A DNA stretch of 50,898 nt from Klebsiella pneumoniae (GTDB lineage Bacteria; Pseudomonadota; Gammaproteobacteria; Pseudomonadales; UBA5518): positions 1-50,898 of the forward strand of contig CAMAXE010000030.1 in the NCBI GenBank assembly GCA_945862145.1, written 5' to 3'. Below, in pieces: positions 16,033 to 24,545 of the stretch. The stretch's first letter is position 1. Each line of letters opens with the position of its first letter. A program made the translations under genes and the position numbers. The notes beneath the pieces are model-generated. The model had not been told where the DNA came from and did no database searches. It saw only the letters and a list, made by a program, of their open reading frames with translations.

Positions 16033-18979
16033 GCAGACGTTCTCCCTCGGGGTCGAAGAATACGGGGTCACAGACCTCCACCCGGGTTTCTCGGCCGCGC
16101 AGCGGATCACAGGCCCGCAGCTGTTCACCGTGCCGCGTCGGCCCGCGGGCGAGCAAGCCCAAGCCGATCCAGTGCCCCAGCGCAGGCGAGAAGGCCACAC
16201 CCGTGACGTAGCCTTCGTCGTGTGCCGCCGTGGCGGTGGCGCCCGCAGCGATGAAGTGCGCCCCGGCGTAGAGTCGCTCGCCGCGATCCACCGGTTTCAC
16301 GCCGACCAGCCGTGCACGTGATGTGGCTGTGAGGGCAGGGCGCTGCGCGAGCACTGCACCGATGTAATCCTTGCTCGGCGCGAGCAGTCGCCCGAGACCG
16401 AGGTCGTGCGCGGTGGTCTGGCCGCTCAGTTCGCCGCCCGCGGGGTGGCCCTTTTCGATGCGCAGCACGCCGAGCGTCTCGGTGCCGTAGGGCGTGACGC
16501 CGAGATCTGCACCGGCCTGAAACAGCGCCTCTACCAGCGCTTCGCCGTGCTGGGCGGGCACCGCGATCTCATAGGCGAGCTCGCCGGAAAACGACAGGCG
16601 GTACAAACGCCCCCGCACGCCGCCCAGTACGCTGCAGGCGCCCGCTGCGAGATAGGGGAATGCGCCGTTCGAGATGTCCTGTCCGGGGTCTGCGATGCGT
16701 TCCAACAATGTGCGAGCACGTGGACCTGCCACGGCGAACTGCGCCCATTGCTCGGTGACGGAGCACAGTTGCGCGTCGAGTTCGGGCCACAGCACCTGGT
16801 GGCAGTACTGCAGGTGCTGCCACACGGCGCCCGCGTTGGCGGTGGTGGTGGTGATGAAGTAGCGATCGGGCGCGATGCGTGCAACTGTGCCGTCGTCCAT
16901 CACGATGCCGTCCTCGCGCAGCATGAGCGCGTAGCGCGCGCGGCCCACAGCGAGGGTATCGAGGCGGTTGGCGTAGAGGCGTTCGAGCAGAGCGAGTGCA
17001 TCCGGACCCTGCACATCGATCTTGCCGAGCGTGGAGACATCGCACACGCCCACGGCGTTGCGCACCGCAGTGGCCTCGCGCGTCACGCTCTCCAGCCAGT
17101 CTTTTTCGCCCGGCAGCGGGAAGTACTGCGCGCGCAGCCACTCACCCGCTTCCACGAAGACCGCGCCGCGTCGCTCGGCCCAGGCGTGTGAAGGCGTGAG
17201 CCTTGTGGGCCGGAACTCGCGGCCACGGTGCGGGCCGGCGAGTGCACCCAGCGCCACCGGGGTGTAGGGCGGGCGGAACGTGGTGGTGCCGGTGGCTGCA
17301 ATGCTGCGGCCCGTGCTGGCCGCGAGCAGTGCGATACCCGAGACGCCCGAGGTCTTGCCTTGATCGGTGGCCATGCCGAGCGTGGTGTAGCGCTTCAGGT
17401 GCTCCACCGACGTGAAGCCTTCCTGCCGCGCGAGCTCGATGTCTGTGGCGGTGACGTCGTTCTGCAGGTCCACGAAGCACGTGCCTCGCGCGCCGGGCGA
17501 GATCCACAACGCCTCCCGTGCGGAGGATTCCGGGCCTGTCAGGGGCAGTGCGCTCAGGGTCCCGCGGAACCCGAGCGCGAGCGCGGCATCGCTGCCGGCG
17601 CGCTGGCCGCTGCGCAGCGCCGCAGCGAGCGTGAATTCAGCGGTGGCTGCCCCCGCCACTGTCATGTCCACCGGGAGGGAGTCGGGCAGGAAGATGCCCC
17701 GGGACTCATCAAAGCGCGGACGGTGGCCGCGATGCGAGCCCAGATGCAGCGCCGGCATCCAGCCGCCGGATACGGCGAGCAGATCACAGCCTAAGAGCAG
17801 AGAGCGTCCGTCCACGGCCACGTCAACGCCCCGGAGTGCGCGCCCGCCGTGCGCCCGCGTGATGACACCACGCAGGTGGCGCAGCCCCGGCAGCGCCGGC
17901 GTGTTCGCACGCGGATCGACCACAGCATCCACCGCTGCGCCGGCACGCTGCAGGTCCGCCGCACTGCGCCAGCCATCGTCGTTGTCGGTGAAGACCACCG
18001 CGTGCTTGCCAGGTAGCACGCCGAAGCGGTTGACGTAACTGCGCACGGCACCCGCCAGCATCACGCCGGGGAGATCGTTGTTGCCGAAGACCGGCGCGCG
18101 CTCTATCGCGCCTGTTGCCAGTACCACGCGGCTTGCCGCTATGCGCCACAGACGCTGGCGGGGCAAGTTGGCGGGCGGCAGGGGCAGGTGATCGCTCACG
18201 CGCTCCACGGCGCCATAGACGCCGTCGTCGAAACAGCCGAAGACCGTGCAGCGATTGAGCACCTGTACCTCGGGCATCGAGCGCAGTTCCGCGAGGACGC
18301 CCGAGACCCACTGCGCCCCGCTCATGCCCTCGATCGCTGCGTGCTCGGAGAGGCAGCGCCCGCCCGGCAAGAAATCCTCGTCGGCCAGTATCACGCGCGC
18401 GCCGGCCCGGCCCGCGGTGAGGGCTGCCATCAGCCCGGCAGGGCCAGCGCCCACCACCAGCACGTCGCAGAAATTCCAGCACTTCTCGTAGCTGTCGGGG
18501 TCTGGTTGCGCCGAGGCGCGCCCGAGGCCTGCGGCACGTCGAATCACGGGCTCGTAGAGTTTTTCCCAGAGCGCCGGCGGCCACATAAAGGTCTTGTAGT
18601 AAAAGCCCGCGCCGAAGAGCGGCGCGAAGAGTCCGTTCACCGCCTGCAGGTCAAAGGCGAGCGAGGGCCAGCGGTTCTGGCTGTGCGCTTCCAGCCCGTC
18701 GTAGAGCTCGACTACAGTGGCCCGCGTGTTGGGTTCGCGCCGGGCGCCGGTGCGCAATTCCACCAGCGCGTTGGGTTCTTCGGGGCCGGCGCTGAAGAGT
18801 CCGCGCGGGCGGTGATACTTGAATGATCTGCCGAAGAGCGTCACGCCAGAGGCGAGCAGCGCTGAGGCGAGCGTGTCGCCGGCAAAGCCCGCGTAAGCCT
18901 GCCCGTCGAAGCGGAAACGCAGCGGCTTGCTGCGGTCGGGCAAACCCCCGGCGGCGAGGCGGTTGGGCTGCAGGCTCAC
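16025..18979 (-). CDS. soxA: Sarcosine oxidase alpha subunit (operon 1)
   Basis: A 984-residue subunit with the family's order of domains. The N-terminal module (KPLRFRFDGQAYAGFAGDTL) is ferredoxin-like without Fe-S cysteines. A dinucleotide-binding domain follows, with VLVVGAGPAGL at about residues 173-183, then a second Rossmann region (HAVVFTDNDDGW). The C-terminal aminomethyltransferase (GcvT) half runs from about residue 590 and holds FRPPYTPVALGALAG, GVCDVSTLGKIDVQGPDA and YGTETLGVLRIEKGH. It binds NAD and tetrahydrofolate in the tetramer. The GTG start at 18979 overlaps soxD by four bases. Confidence 0.93.
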   Translation of the reverse strand: MSLQPNRLAAGGLPDRSKPLRFRFDGQAYAGFAGDTLASALLASGVTLFGRSFKYHRPRGLFSAGPEEPNALVELRTGARREPNTRATVVELYDGLEAHSQNRWPSLAFDLQAVNGLFAPLFGAGFYYKTFMWPPALWEKLYEPVIRRAAGLGRASAQPDPDSYEKCWNFCDVLVVGAGPAGLMAALTAGRAGARVILADEDFLPGGRCLSEHAAIEGMSGAQWVSGVLAELRSMPEVQVLNRCTVFGCFDDGVYGAVERVSDHLPLPPANLPRQRLWRIAASRVVLATGAIERAPVFGNNDLPGVMLAGAVRSYVNRFGVLPGKHAVVFTDNDDGWRSAADLQRAGAAVDAVVDPRANTPALPGLRHLRGVITRAHGGRALRGVDVAVDGRSLLLGCDLLAVSGGWMPALHLGSHRGHRPRFDESRGIFLPDSLPVDMTVAGAATAEFTLAAALRSGQRAGSDAALALGFRGTLSALPLTGPESSAREALWISPGARGTCFVDLQNDVTATDIELARQEGFTSVEHLKRYTTLGMATDQGKTSGVSGIALLAASTGRSIAATGTTTFRPPYTPVALGALAGPHRGREFRPTRLTPSHAWAERRGAVFVEAGEWLRAQYFPLPGEKDWLESVTREATAVRNAVGVCDVSTLGKIDVQGPDALALLERLYANRLDTLAVGRARYALMLREDGIVMDDGTVARIAPDRYFITTTTANAGAVWQHLQYCHQVLWPELDAQLCSVTEQWAQFAVAGPRARTLLERIADPGQDISNGAFPYLAAGACSVLGGVRGRLYRLSFSGELAYEIAVPAQHGEALVEALFQAGADLGVTPYGTETLGVLRIEKGHPAGGELSGQTTAHDLGLGRLLAPSKDYIGAVLAQRPALTATSRARLVGVKPVDRGERLYAGAHFIAAGATATAAHDEGYVTGVAFSPALGHWIGLGLLARGPTRHGEQLRACDPLRGRETRVEVCDPVFFDPEGERLRV

Positions 18980-19260
18980 GCGTTGTGCTCCGCGGTGCTG
19001 CGCACGTCACGGCAGCCGTGGATTTCGTGCGTGCGCGTGTTGCGCTCGACTTCCAGCCACGATTGACAGCCGCCCGTGTGGAACCAGAGTTCGCGCATTC
19101 GCCCGGCAGGGTTGTCGCGCAGGTACACGTAGTCGGCGAATGCCGCCTCGCGTGCGGCGTGGTCGGGGTTGTCGAATGCAGGGCGCTCGGGTGCGGCATC
19201 GCCTAAGTAGCTGAATTCCTCGTAGGGACGCAGGCCGCAGTGGGGGCAGGGTATGCGCAT
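18976..19260 (-). CDS. soxD: Sarcosine oxidase delta subunit (operon 1)
   Basis: A 94-residue zinc-binding small subunit. The zinc ligands are visible as CPHCG at residues 5-9 and as WFHTGGCQSWLEVERNT further on, with the family motif FADYVYLRDNPAGRMRELW between them. It starts five bases after the soxB stop and overlaps soxA (GTGA). The order soxB-D-A-G is the standard one. Confidence 0.92.
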   Translation of the reverse strand: MRIPCPHCGLRPYEEFSYLGDAAPERPAFDNPDHAAREAAFADYVYLRDNPAGRMRELWFHTGGCQSWLEVERNTRTHEIHGCRDVRSTAEHNA

Positions 19261-19265
19261 GGGCG

Positions 19266-20522
19266 TCAGTGCCGGTTGGGAAAAGGCCCCTGGGCCTTTT
19301 CGTCGAGGAGTGCGCCGCGAGCGAAGCGGTCGAGGCGGTAGGCGGCAGCGGCGGGGTGCGCTTCGTCCTGCGCCAGCAGATGCGCGAAGCACCAGCCAGA
19401 GGCGGGCGTGGCCTTGAAGCCGCCGTAGCACCAGCCGGCATTGAGGTAGAGCCCCTCGCGCGGCGTGCGATCGATAATGGGCGAGCCGTCCATCGACATG
19501 TCCATGATGCCGCCCCAACTGCGCAGCAGTCGCAGCCTGCCGAGCGCGGGCATCATCGCCATGCCGGCCTCGCAGACGTCCTCGACGGTGGCCAGATTGC
19601 CGCGCTGCGCGTAGGTGTTGTAGCCATCAATGTCGCCGCCGAAGACCAGCCCGCCCTTGTCGGACTGGCTCACGTAGAAGTGCCCGGCGCCGAAGGTGAT
19701 CACCCCGGGGACCAGCGGCTTCAGGCCCTCCGAGACGAAAGCCTGCAGCACGTGGCTCTCGATGGGAAGCCGCAGCCCCGCGAGCGCTGCCACCTGCGAG
19801 GAATGCCCGGCGCAGGCGAGCCCGATGCGCGTGGCGCGCATCTCGCCGCGCGTACTCTGCACGCCGGTGATACGGCCGCCTTCCTCCAGAAAGCCGGTGA
19901 CTTCGCAGTTCTGGATGATGTCCACGCCAAGTCTGTCTGCCGCGCGCGCATAACCCCAGGCCACCGCATCGTGGCGCACCGTGCCGCCGCGGCGTTGCAA
20001 CAGGCCGCCGCGCACCGGAAAGCGCGGGCCGTCGGTATCGATCAGTGGCTCGAACTGCCGCACCTCGCGGGCATCCAGCAGCTCGGCATCCACGCCGTGC
20101 AGTCGCATCGCATTGCCACGCCGCACGGCCGCGTCGCGCTGGGCGTCGGTGTGGAAGAGGTTCAGCACGCCGCGCTGGCTCACCATCGCGTTGTAGTTCA
20201 GTTCCTGCTCCAGTCCTTCCCAGAGTTTCATCGACCACTCGTAAAAAGGAATGTTGCCCGGCAGCAGGTAATTCGAGCGCACGATGGTGGTGTTGCGGCC
20301 CACGTTGCCGCTGCCGATCCAGCCTTTTTCCAGCACTGCCACGCGGCGGATACCCTGCACTTTGGCGAGGTAGAACGCGGTAGCGAGGCCATGGCCGCCA
20401 CCGCCCACCACGATCACGTCGTACTCCGCGCGCGGGCTCGCATCCCGCCAGGCCGGTTGCCAGTGGCGGTTGCCGCGAACGGCCTCGGTGAGGAGGCGCA
20501 GTATCGAGTAGCCCGATGCCAT
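19266..20522 (-). CDS. soxB: Sarcosine oxidase beta subunit, divergent paralogue (operon 1)
   Basis: A 418-residue FAD/FMN flavoprotein. The FAD motif is [19 protein letters not shown] near residue 36. The covalent-FMN histidine is kept as His184 in [14 protein letters not shown], together with [20 protein letters not shown] and the terminal GWCYGGFKATPASGW. Compared with the copy at 49291 it differs at several conserved places (for example NYLLPGN in place of NYLWDES and GGDIDGYNTYAQ in place of [12 protein letters not shown]), so it may act on another N-methyl amino acid (inference). The ATG at 20522 follows the DMGDH-like stop by eight bases. Confidence 0.9.
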   Translation of the reverse strand: MASGYSILRLLTEAVRGNRHWQPAWRDASPRAEYDVIVVGGGGHGLATAFYLAKVQGIRRVAVLEKGWIGSGNVGRNTTIVRSNYLLPGNIPFYEWSMKLWEGLEQELNYNAMVSQRGVLNLFHTDAQRDAAVRRGNAMRLHGVDAELLDAREVRQFEPLIDTDGPRFPVRGGLLQRRGGTVRHDAVAWGYARAADRLGVDIIQNCEVTGFLEEGGRITGVQSTRGEMRATRIGLACAGHSSQVAALAGLRLPIESHVLQAFVSEGLKPLVPGVITFGAGHFYVSQSDKGGLVFGGDIDGYNTYAQRGNLATVEDVCEAGMAMMPALGRLRLLRSWGGIMDMSMDGSPIIDRTPREGLYLNAGWCYGGFKATPASGWCFAHLLAQDEAHPAAAAYRLDRFARGALLDEKAQGPFPNRH

Positions 20523-20530
20523 GTGTTTCC

Positions 20531-22957
20531 TCAGCCGCGTTGGCAGCGCCCGTCGGCATCGAAGAGCGGGCTCGTCTGCAGCCGCGCCGGGCAGCGATTG
20601 CCGAGTATCTCGATGCTCCAGCCCGTGTCCAGATCGGCGAGTTCGCGCTCCACGTAGCCTATCGCCACCGAGACCTCGCTCGCGTGCGCATAACCACCCG
20701 AGGTGACCCAGCCCACCACCCGTTCGCCGTGCCATACGGGCTCGTCACCGATCACGTCGGTGCGCTCGGTCTCGACGATGAACGTGCGCAACCGGCGCAC
20801 GCCGCCGGTCTCGCGCTCCGCGATCGCGCCCGCCTTGCCGATAAATTCCACGGGCTTATCCAGTGCCACGAAACGCTCCAAGCCGGCCTCGAGCGGACCG
20901 TAGAGCGGGCGATACTCGCGCGCCCACGAGCCGTAGCCTTTTTCCAGACGTAGCGCGTTCAGCGCGCGCGAGCCGAAGAGCCGCAGCCCCAGATCCTTGC
21001 CTGCCTCCTGCAGCAGCATGAAGAGATGGCGCTGGGTATCTGCGCTGCACCAGATCTCGTAGCCCAGATCTCCGGTGTAGCTCACGCGCCCGACGAGTGC
21101 GTCGGCAAGGCCGAGCGGCAGGCTGCGGATATCCATGAAGCGCATGCTCGCGCCGTCTACCGGGGCACGCGTGATGCGCGCGAGGAGTTCCCGCGAGCGC
21201 GGCCCCGAGATGGCGAGCCCGGCGAGTTCCCGCGTGCGCGAGACGATCTGCACGGAGCCGTCGGCGGGCAGGTGGTCGTGGAACCAGCGCAGGTGATATT
21301 CCTCTGCCACACCCGAGCCGATCAACAGCCAGCCTTCCTCGCCGAGATTCGCGAGCGTGAAGTCCCCGATCAGCTTGCCGTCTTCTTTCAACATGGGCGC
21401 CATCGTCATGCGGCCTGCTGCGGGCAATTTACAGGGCAGCAGATGGTCCAGCCACGCGGCAGCACCCGCGCCCGTGACGCTGTACTTGGCGAAGCCCGAG
21501 CTGTCCATCAGGCCCACGCCCGCGCGCACGGCGCGTGCTTCCTCGCCCACCGTGGCGAAGTCCGTGGAGCGGTGCCAGCTGAAGCTGTCGGTCACACCTG
21601 GCGGCGCGAACCAGAGTGGCACCTCAAGCCCGGCGGCGGCGCCGAACTGCGCGCCGGCGGCAGCGAGCAGATCGTGGATGGGCGTGGTCCGCAGCGGGCG
21701 CCCGGCCGTGAGTTCTTCGTTGGGAAAGCGTATGGAAAAGCGGCGCGAGTAGTTCTCGCGCACGCGGGCGTTGGTGAAGGCCTTGCTCGCCCAGTCGCCG
21801 AAACGCGCCACATCCATGGCCCACACATCGAATCCCGGATCGCCGTTCAGAATCCACTGCGCGAGCGCGAGTCCCACGCCGCCGCCCTGGCTGAATCCCG
21901 CCATCACGCCGCAGGCACACCAGTAGCCGCGCAGCCCCCGCACGGGCCCGATCAGCGGATTACCGTCGGGCGCGAAGGTGAAGGGGCCGTTGATGATCTG
22001 GCGGATACCGGCGTTCTGGAAGGCGGGGAAGTGCTTGAAGCCCACCTCGAGTGAAGGCGCGATACGGTCGAGATCCGGTGCGAGCAGTTCGTGGCCGAAA
22101 TTCCACGGCGTGGTGTCCTCCGACCACGGCTTGCAGGCTTTCTCGTAAGTGCCCATCAGCATGCCGCCGCGCTCCTGGCGCAGATACAGCTCGCCATCGA
22201 AGTCGATGGCGTGGATCACCTCGCGGCCGGTGGCGGCATTCACTGCGGCTACCTCGGGCATGTCGGCGGTGAGCAGGTACATATGCTCCATCGCGAGGAT
22301 CGGGTGCTCGCGGCCCACCATCCGGCCCACTTCGCGCGCCCACAGCCCACCGGCATTGACCACGTGCTCGGCGCGTACTTCGCCTTTGTTGGTGATCACG
22401 CGCCAGGTGCCGTCGGCGCACTGGATGAGTTCCTCCACCTTGGTGAAGCGCTCAACCTGTGCGCCGAGCTTGCGCGCGGCCTTGGCGTAGGCGTGCGTGG
22501 TGCCGGAGGGGTCGAGGTGGCCGTCGACGATAGTCTCCAGCGCCCCCACGAAACACGCAGGATCGAGCAAGGGCATCAATTCATGCGCGCGTTCGGGCGT
22601 GATCACATGGGTCTCGATGCCCAGATACCGACCCTTCGCGGCGAGAGATTTCAGCCACTCGAAGCGTGCTTCGGTGGCGGCGAGCATCACGCCGCCGGTG
22701 AGGTGCATGCCAGTGGCCTGACCGGACAGTTCCTCGATCTCCTTGTACAGATCGATGGTGTATTTCTGCAGCTTGGCGACGTTCGGGTCGCCGTTCACCG
22801 TGTGCATGCCGCCGGCGGCGTGCCACGTGGAGCCCGAGGTGAGCTCATCGCGCTCGATCAGCAGCGCATCGGTGCAGCCGAAGCGCGCGAGGTGGTAGAG
22901 CACGGAGCAGCCGACGACGCCTCCGCCGATCACGACGACACGGGCATGGGATTGCAT
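20531..22957 (-). CDS. Dimethylglycine dehydrogenase-type FAD/folate enzyme
   Basis: An 808-residue two-domain enzyme. The N-terminal DAO-type FAD domain has VVVIGGGVVGCSVLYHLA at residues 7-24 and His46 in GSTWHAAGG, the position used for covalent FAD in dimethylglycine and sarcosine dehydrogenases. FAO/GcvT-type C-terminal domains begin at about residue 430 (FSWHRSTDF, VGLMDSSGFAKYSVTG, VSYTGDLGYEIW, LRLEKGYGSWAREY). Length and order match DMGDH, which turns dimethylglycine into sarcosine with methylene-THF. Its place between an MttB-family gene and soxB supports that step. Confidence 0.88.
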   Translation of the reverse strand: MQSHARVVVIGGGVVGCSVLYHLARFGCTDALLIERDELTSGSTWHAAGGMHTVNGDPNVAKLQKYTIDLYKEIEELSGQATGMHLTGGVMLAATEARFEWLKSLAAKGRYLGIETHVITPERAHELMPLLDPACFVGALETIVDGHLDPSGTTHAYAKAARKLGAQVERFTKVEELIQCADGTWRVITNKGEVRAEHVVNAGGLWAREVGRMVGREHPILAMEHMYLLTADMPEVAAVNAATGREVIHAIDFDGELYLRQERGGMLMGTYEKACKPWSEDTTPWNFGHELLAPDLDRIAPSLEVGFKHFPAFQNAGIRQIINGPFTFAPDGNPLIGPVRGLRGYWCACGVMAGFSQGGGVGLALAQWILNGDPGFDVWAMDVARFGDWASKAFTNARVRENYSRRFSIRFPNEELTAGRPLRTTPIHDLLAAAGAQFGAAAGLEVPLWFAPPGVTDSFSWHRSTDFATVGEEARAVRAGVGLMDSSGFAKYSVTGAGAAAWLDHLLPCKLPAAGRMTMAPMLKEDGKLIGDFTLANLGEEGWLLIGSGVAEEYHLRWFHDHLPADGSVQIVSRTRELAGLAISGPRSRELLARITRAPVDGASMRFMDIRSLPLGLADALVGRVSYTGDLGYEIWCSADTQRHLFMLLQEAGKDLGLRLFGSRALNALRLEKGYGSWAREYRPLYGPLEAGLERFVALDKPVEFIGKAGAIAERETGGVRRLRTFIVETERTDVIGDEPVWHGERVVGWVTSGGYAHASEVSVAIGYVERELADLDTGWSIEILGNRCPARLQTSPLFDADGRCQRG

Positions 22958-22996
22958 GTTCTGTTGGTCTCCTCGGCTCTGTGTTGTGTGCTTCGC

Positions 22997-24535
22997 TCAG
23001 GGTTCGCCATCACCGATCGCGGCGCGACGTGTGCTCACGTAGGCCTCGAGCTCTTCGCGCACGGACGCATCCATGGGCGGCTGCTCGTATTCGGTGAGCG
23101 CGCGCTTCCACACCTGCGTGGCGCGGGCGGTGGCGTCCTGGCTGCCGGCCAGCTGCCAGCTCTCGAAATTCTGCCAGTTGGCGAGCAGTGGGCGGTAAAA
23201 AGCGGTTTCGTAGCGTGCCAGCGTGTGCGCATCGCCGAAGAAATGTCCGCCACTCGGTACCCGGGCGATGGCGTCCAGCCCGAGCTCGGCCTCATCGACC
23301 ACGATCGGTTTCAGGAACTCCGCCATCATCTGCAGCATCTCGACGTCCATCACGAGTTTTTCGTAAGACGCCGTGAGCCCGCCTTCCTGCCAACCGGCCG
23401 CATGGTAGACGAGGTTGGCGCCGCCCAGCACCGCGCCCCAGAGCGACATCTGCGTCTCCCAGGCACCTTGGGCGTCGGCACAGTTCGAGGCGCTCGCGTT
23501 GGAGCTGCGGTAGGGCAGGCGGTAGCGCCGCGCGAGCTGCCCGCTCGCCACGTTCGCCTTGGCGTTCTCGGGCGTGCCGAAGGCCGGTGCGCCGCTGCGC
23601 ATATCGACGTTGGAGGTGAAAGCGCCGTACATCACCGGCGTGCCGGGCCGCACCGCCTGCGCCAGTACCACGCCGAACAACGCCTCGGCATTCTGCTGCG
23701 CGAGCGCCGCCGCAAGACTCACCGGCGTCATGGCGCCCATCAGCGTGAAGGGTGTGATCACTACCGGCTGGCCGTGCGTGGCCATGGCCATCAGGCCCTC
23801 GGCCATCGACTCGTCGAAACGCCGCGGGCTGTTCACCGAGATGATGGTGATTACCCCGGGACTCTGCGCCATCTGCTCCAGCGTGATACCGCGCGAGATC
23901 GCCATCATCCGGATGCCGTCGATGGCGCGCCCGGCGCCGATCGCGGTGCAGTGGTAGGCGCGGTCGGTGTACACGAGGTTGGCAAGGTAGGCGTCGAGGT
24001 GGCGCGAGTTGGCAGGGAGTTCGACCGGCGCGCAGACCTGATTGCCCAGTATGTGGATCACGTTGAAGTGCTGTGCGAGGCGGATGAAGTCGCAGTAGTC
24101 CTGGTAATTGCCGGCGCGTCGGCCGCGCTCGCAGTCGTGCACGTTCGGTGGTCCCGCCACCAGCCCGAAGACCAGACTGTCGCCCCCCAGCGTAACGCGG
24201 TGGGCCGGGTTACGCGGTGTCAGCGTGAAGGAGGCGGGCGCGGTGGCGAGTGCGCGGTTTACCACTTCTTGGTCCATGCGTACGAGGCCGCTTTTTTCAT
24301 CGACTTCCGCGCCTGCCGCGCGCAGCAGGGCACACGCCGGCGCCGACATCAGTTCGATCCCGATCTCGCGCAGGATGCGCAGCGAGGCCTCGTGGATCGC
24401 CTCTACCTGATCTGCCGAGAGGATCTCCATCGGCGCGTAGGGTTGGCGCAGATCCGCCCACGGCAACTGCGGGATGCCGCCTGCCTGCCGGCGAGGGCGA
24501 GCCGATTCGCGTCGGCGCGAGGTGTCGATGCTCAT
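22997..24535 (-). CDS. MttB-family (COG5598) methyltransferase, non-pyrrolysine
   Basis: A 512-residue TIM-barrel protein of the trimethylamine methyltransferase family (EAIHEASLRILREIGIE, VFGLVAGPPNVHDCE, VVITPFTLMGAMTPVSLA, PVMYGAFTSNVDMRSGAP, HFFGDAHTLARYETAFY). There is no in-frame TAG, so it belongs to the non-pyrrolysine branch, which includes glycine betaine methyltransferase MtgB. In characterised members the methyl goes to a corrinoid protein, but no corrinoid protein or RamA-like activator is nearby. The ATG at 24535 is chosen because the frame upstream overlaps the preceding gene. The likely substrate is a quaternary amine such as glycine betaine, with dimethylglycine passing to the next enzyme (inference). 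Confidence 0.85.
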   Translation of the reverse strand: MSIDTSRRRESARPRRQAGGIPQLPWADLRQPYAPMEILSADQVEAIHEASLRILREIGIELMSAPACALLRAAGAEVDEKSGLVRMDQEVVNRALATAPASFTLTPRNPAHRVTLGGDSLVFGLVAGPPNVHDCERGRRAGNYQDYCDFIRLAQHFNVIHILGNQVCAPVELPANSRHLDAYLANLVYTDRAYHCTAIGAGRAIDGIRMMAISRGITLEQMAQSPGVITIISVNSPRRFDESMAEGLMAMATHGQPVVITPFTLMGAMTPVSLAAALAQQNAEALFGVVLAQAVRPGTPVMYGAFTSNVDMRSGAPAFGTPENAKANVASGQLARRYRLPYRSSNASASNCADAQGAWETQMSLWGAVLGGANLVYHAAGWQEGGLTASYEKLVMDVEMLQMMAEFLKPIVVDEAELGLDAIARVPSGGHFFGDAHTLARYETAFYRPLLANWQNFESWQLAGSQDATARATQVWKRALTEYEQPPMDASVREELEAYVSTRRAAIGDGEP

Positions 24536-24545
24536 GAATCGGTCC

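Noticed and set aside
22997-24535. Pyrrolysine-containing trimethylamine methyltransferase
   Set aside because: There is no in-frame amber codon over the whole length and no Pyl system in the window, so it is the non-Pyl branch.
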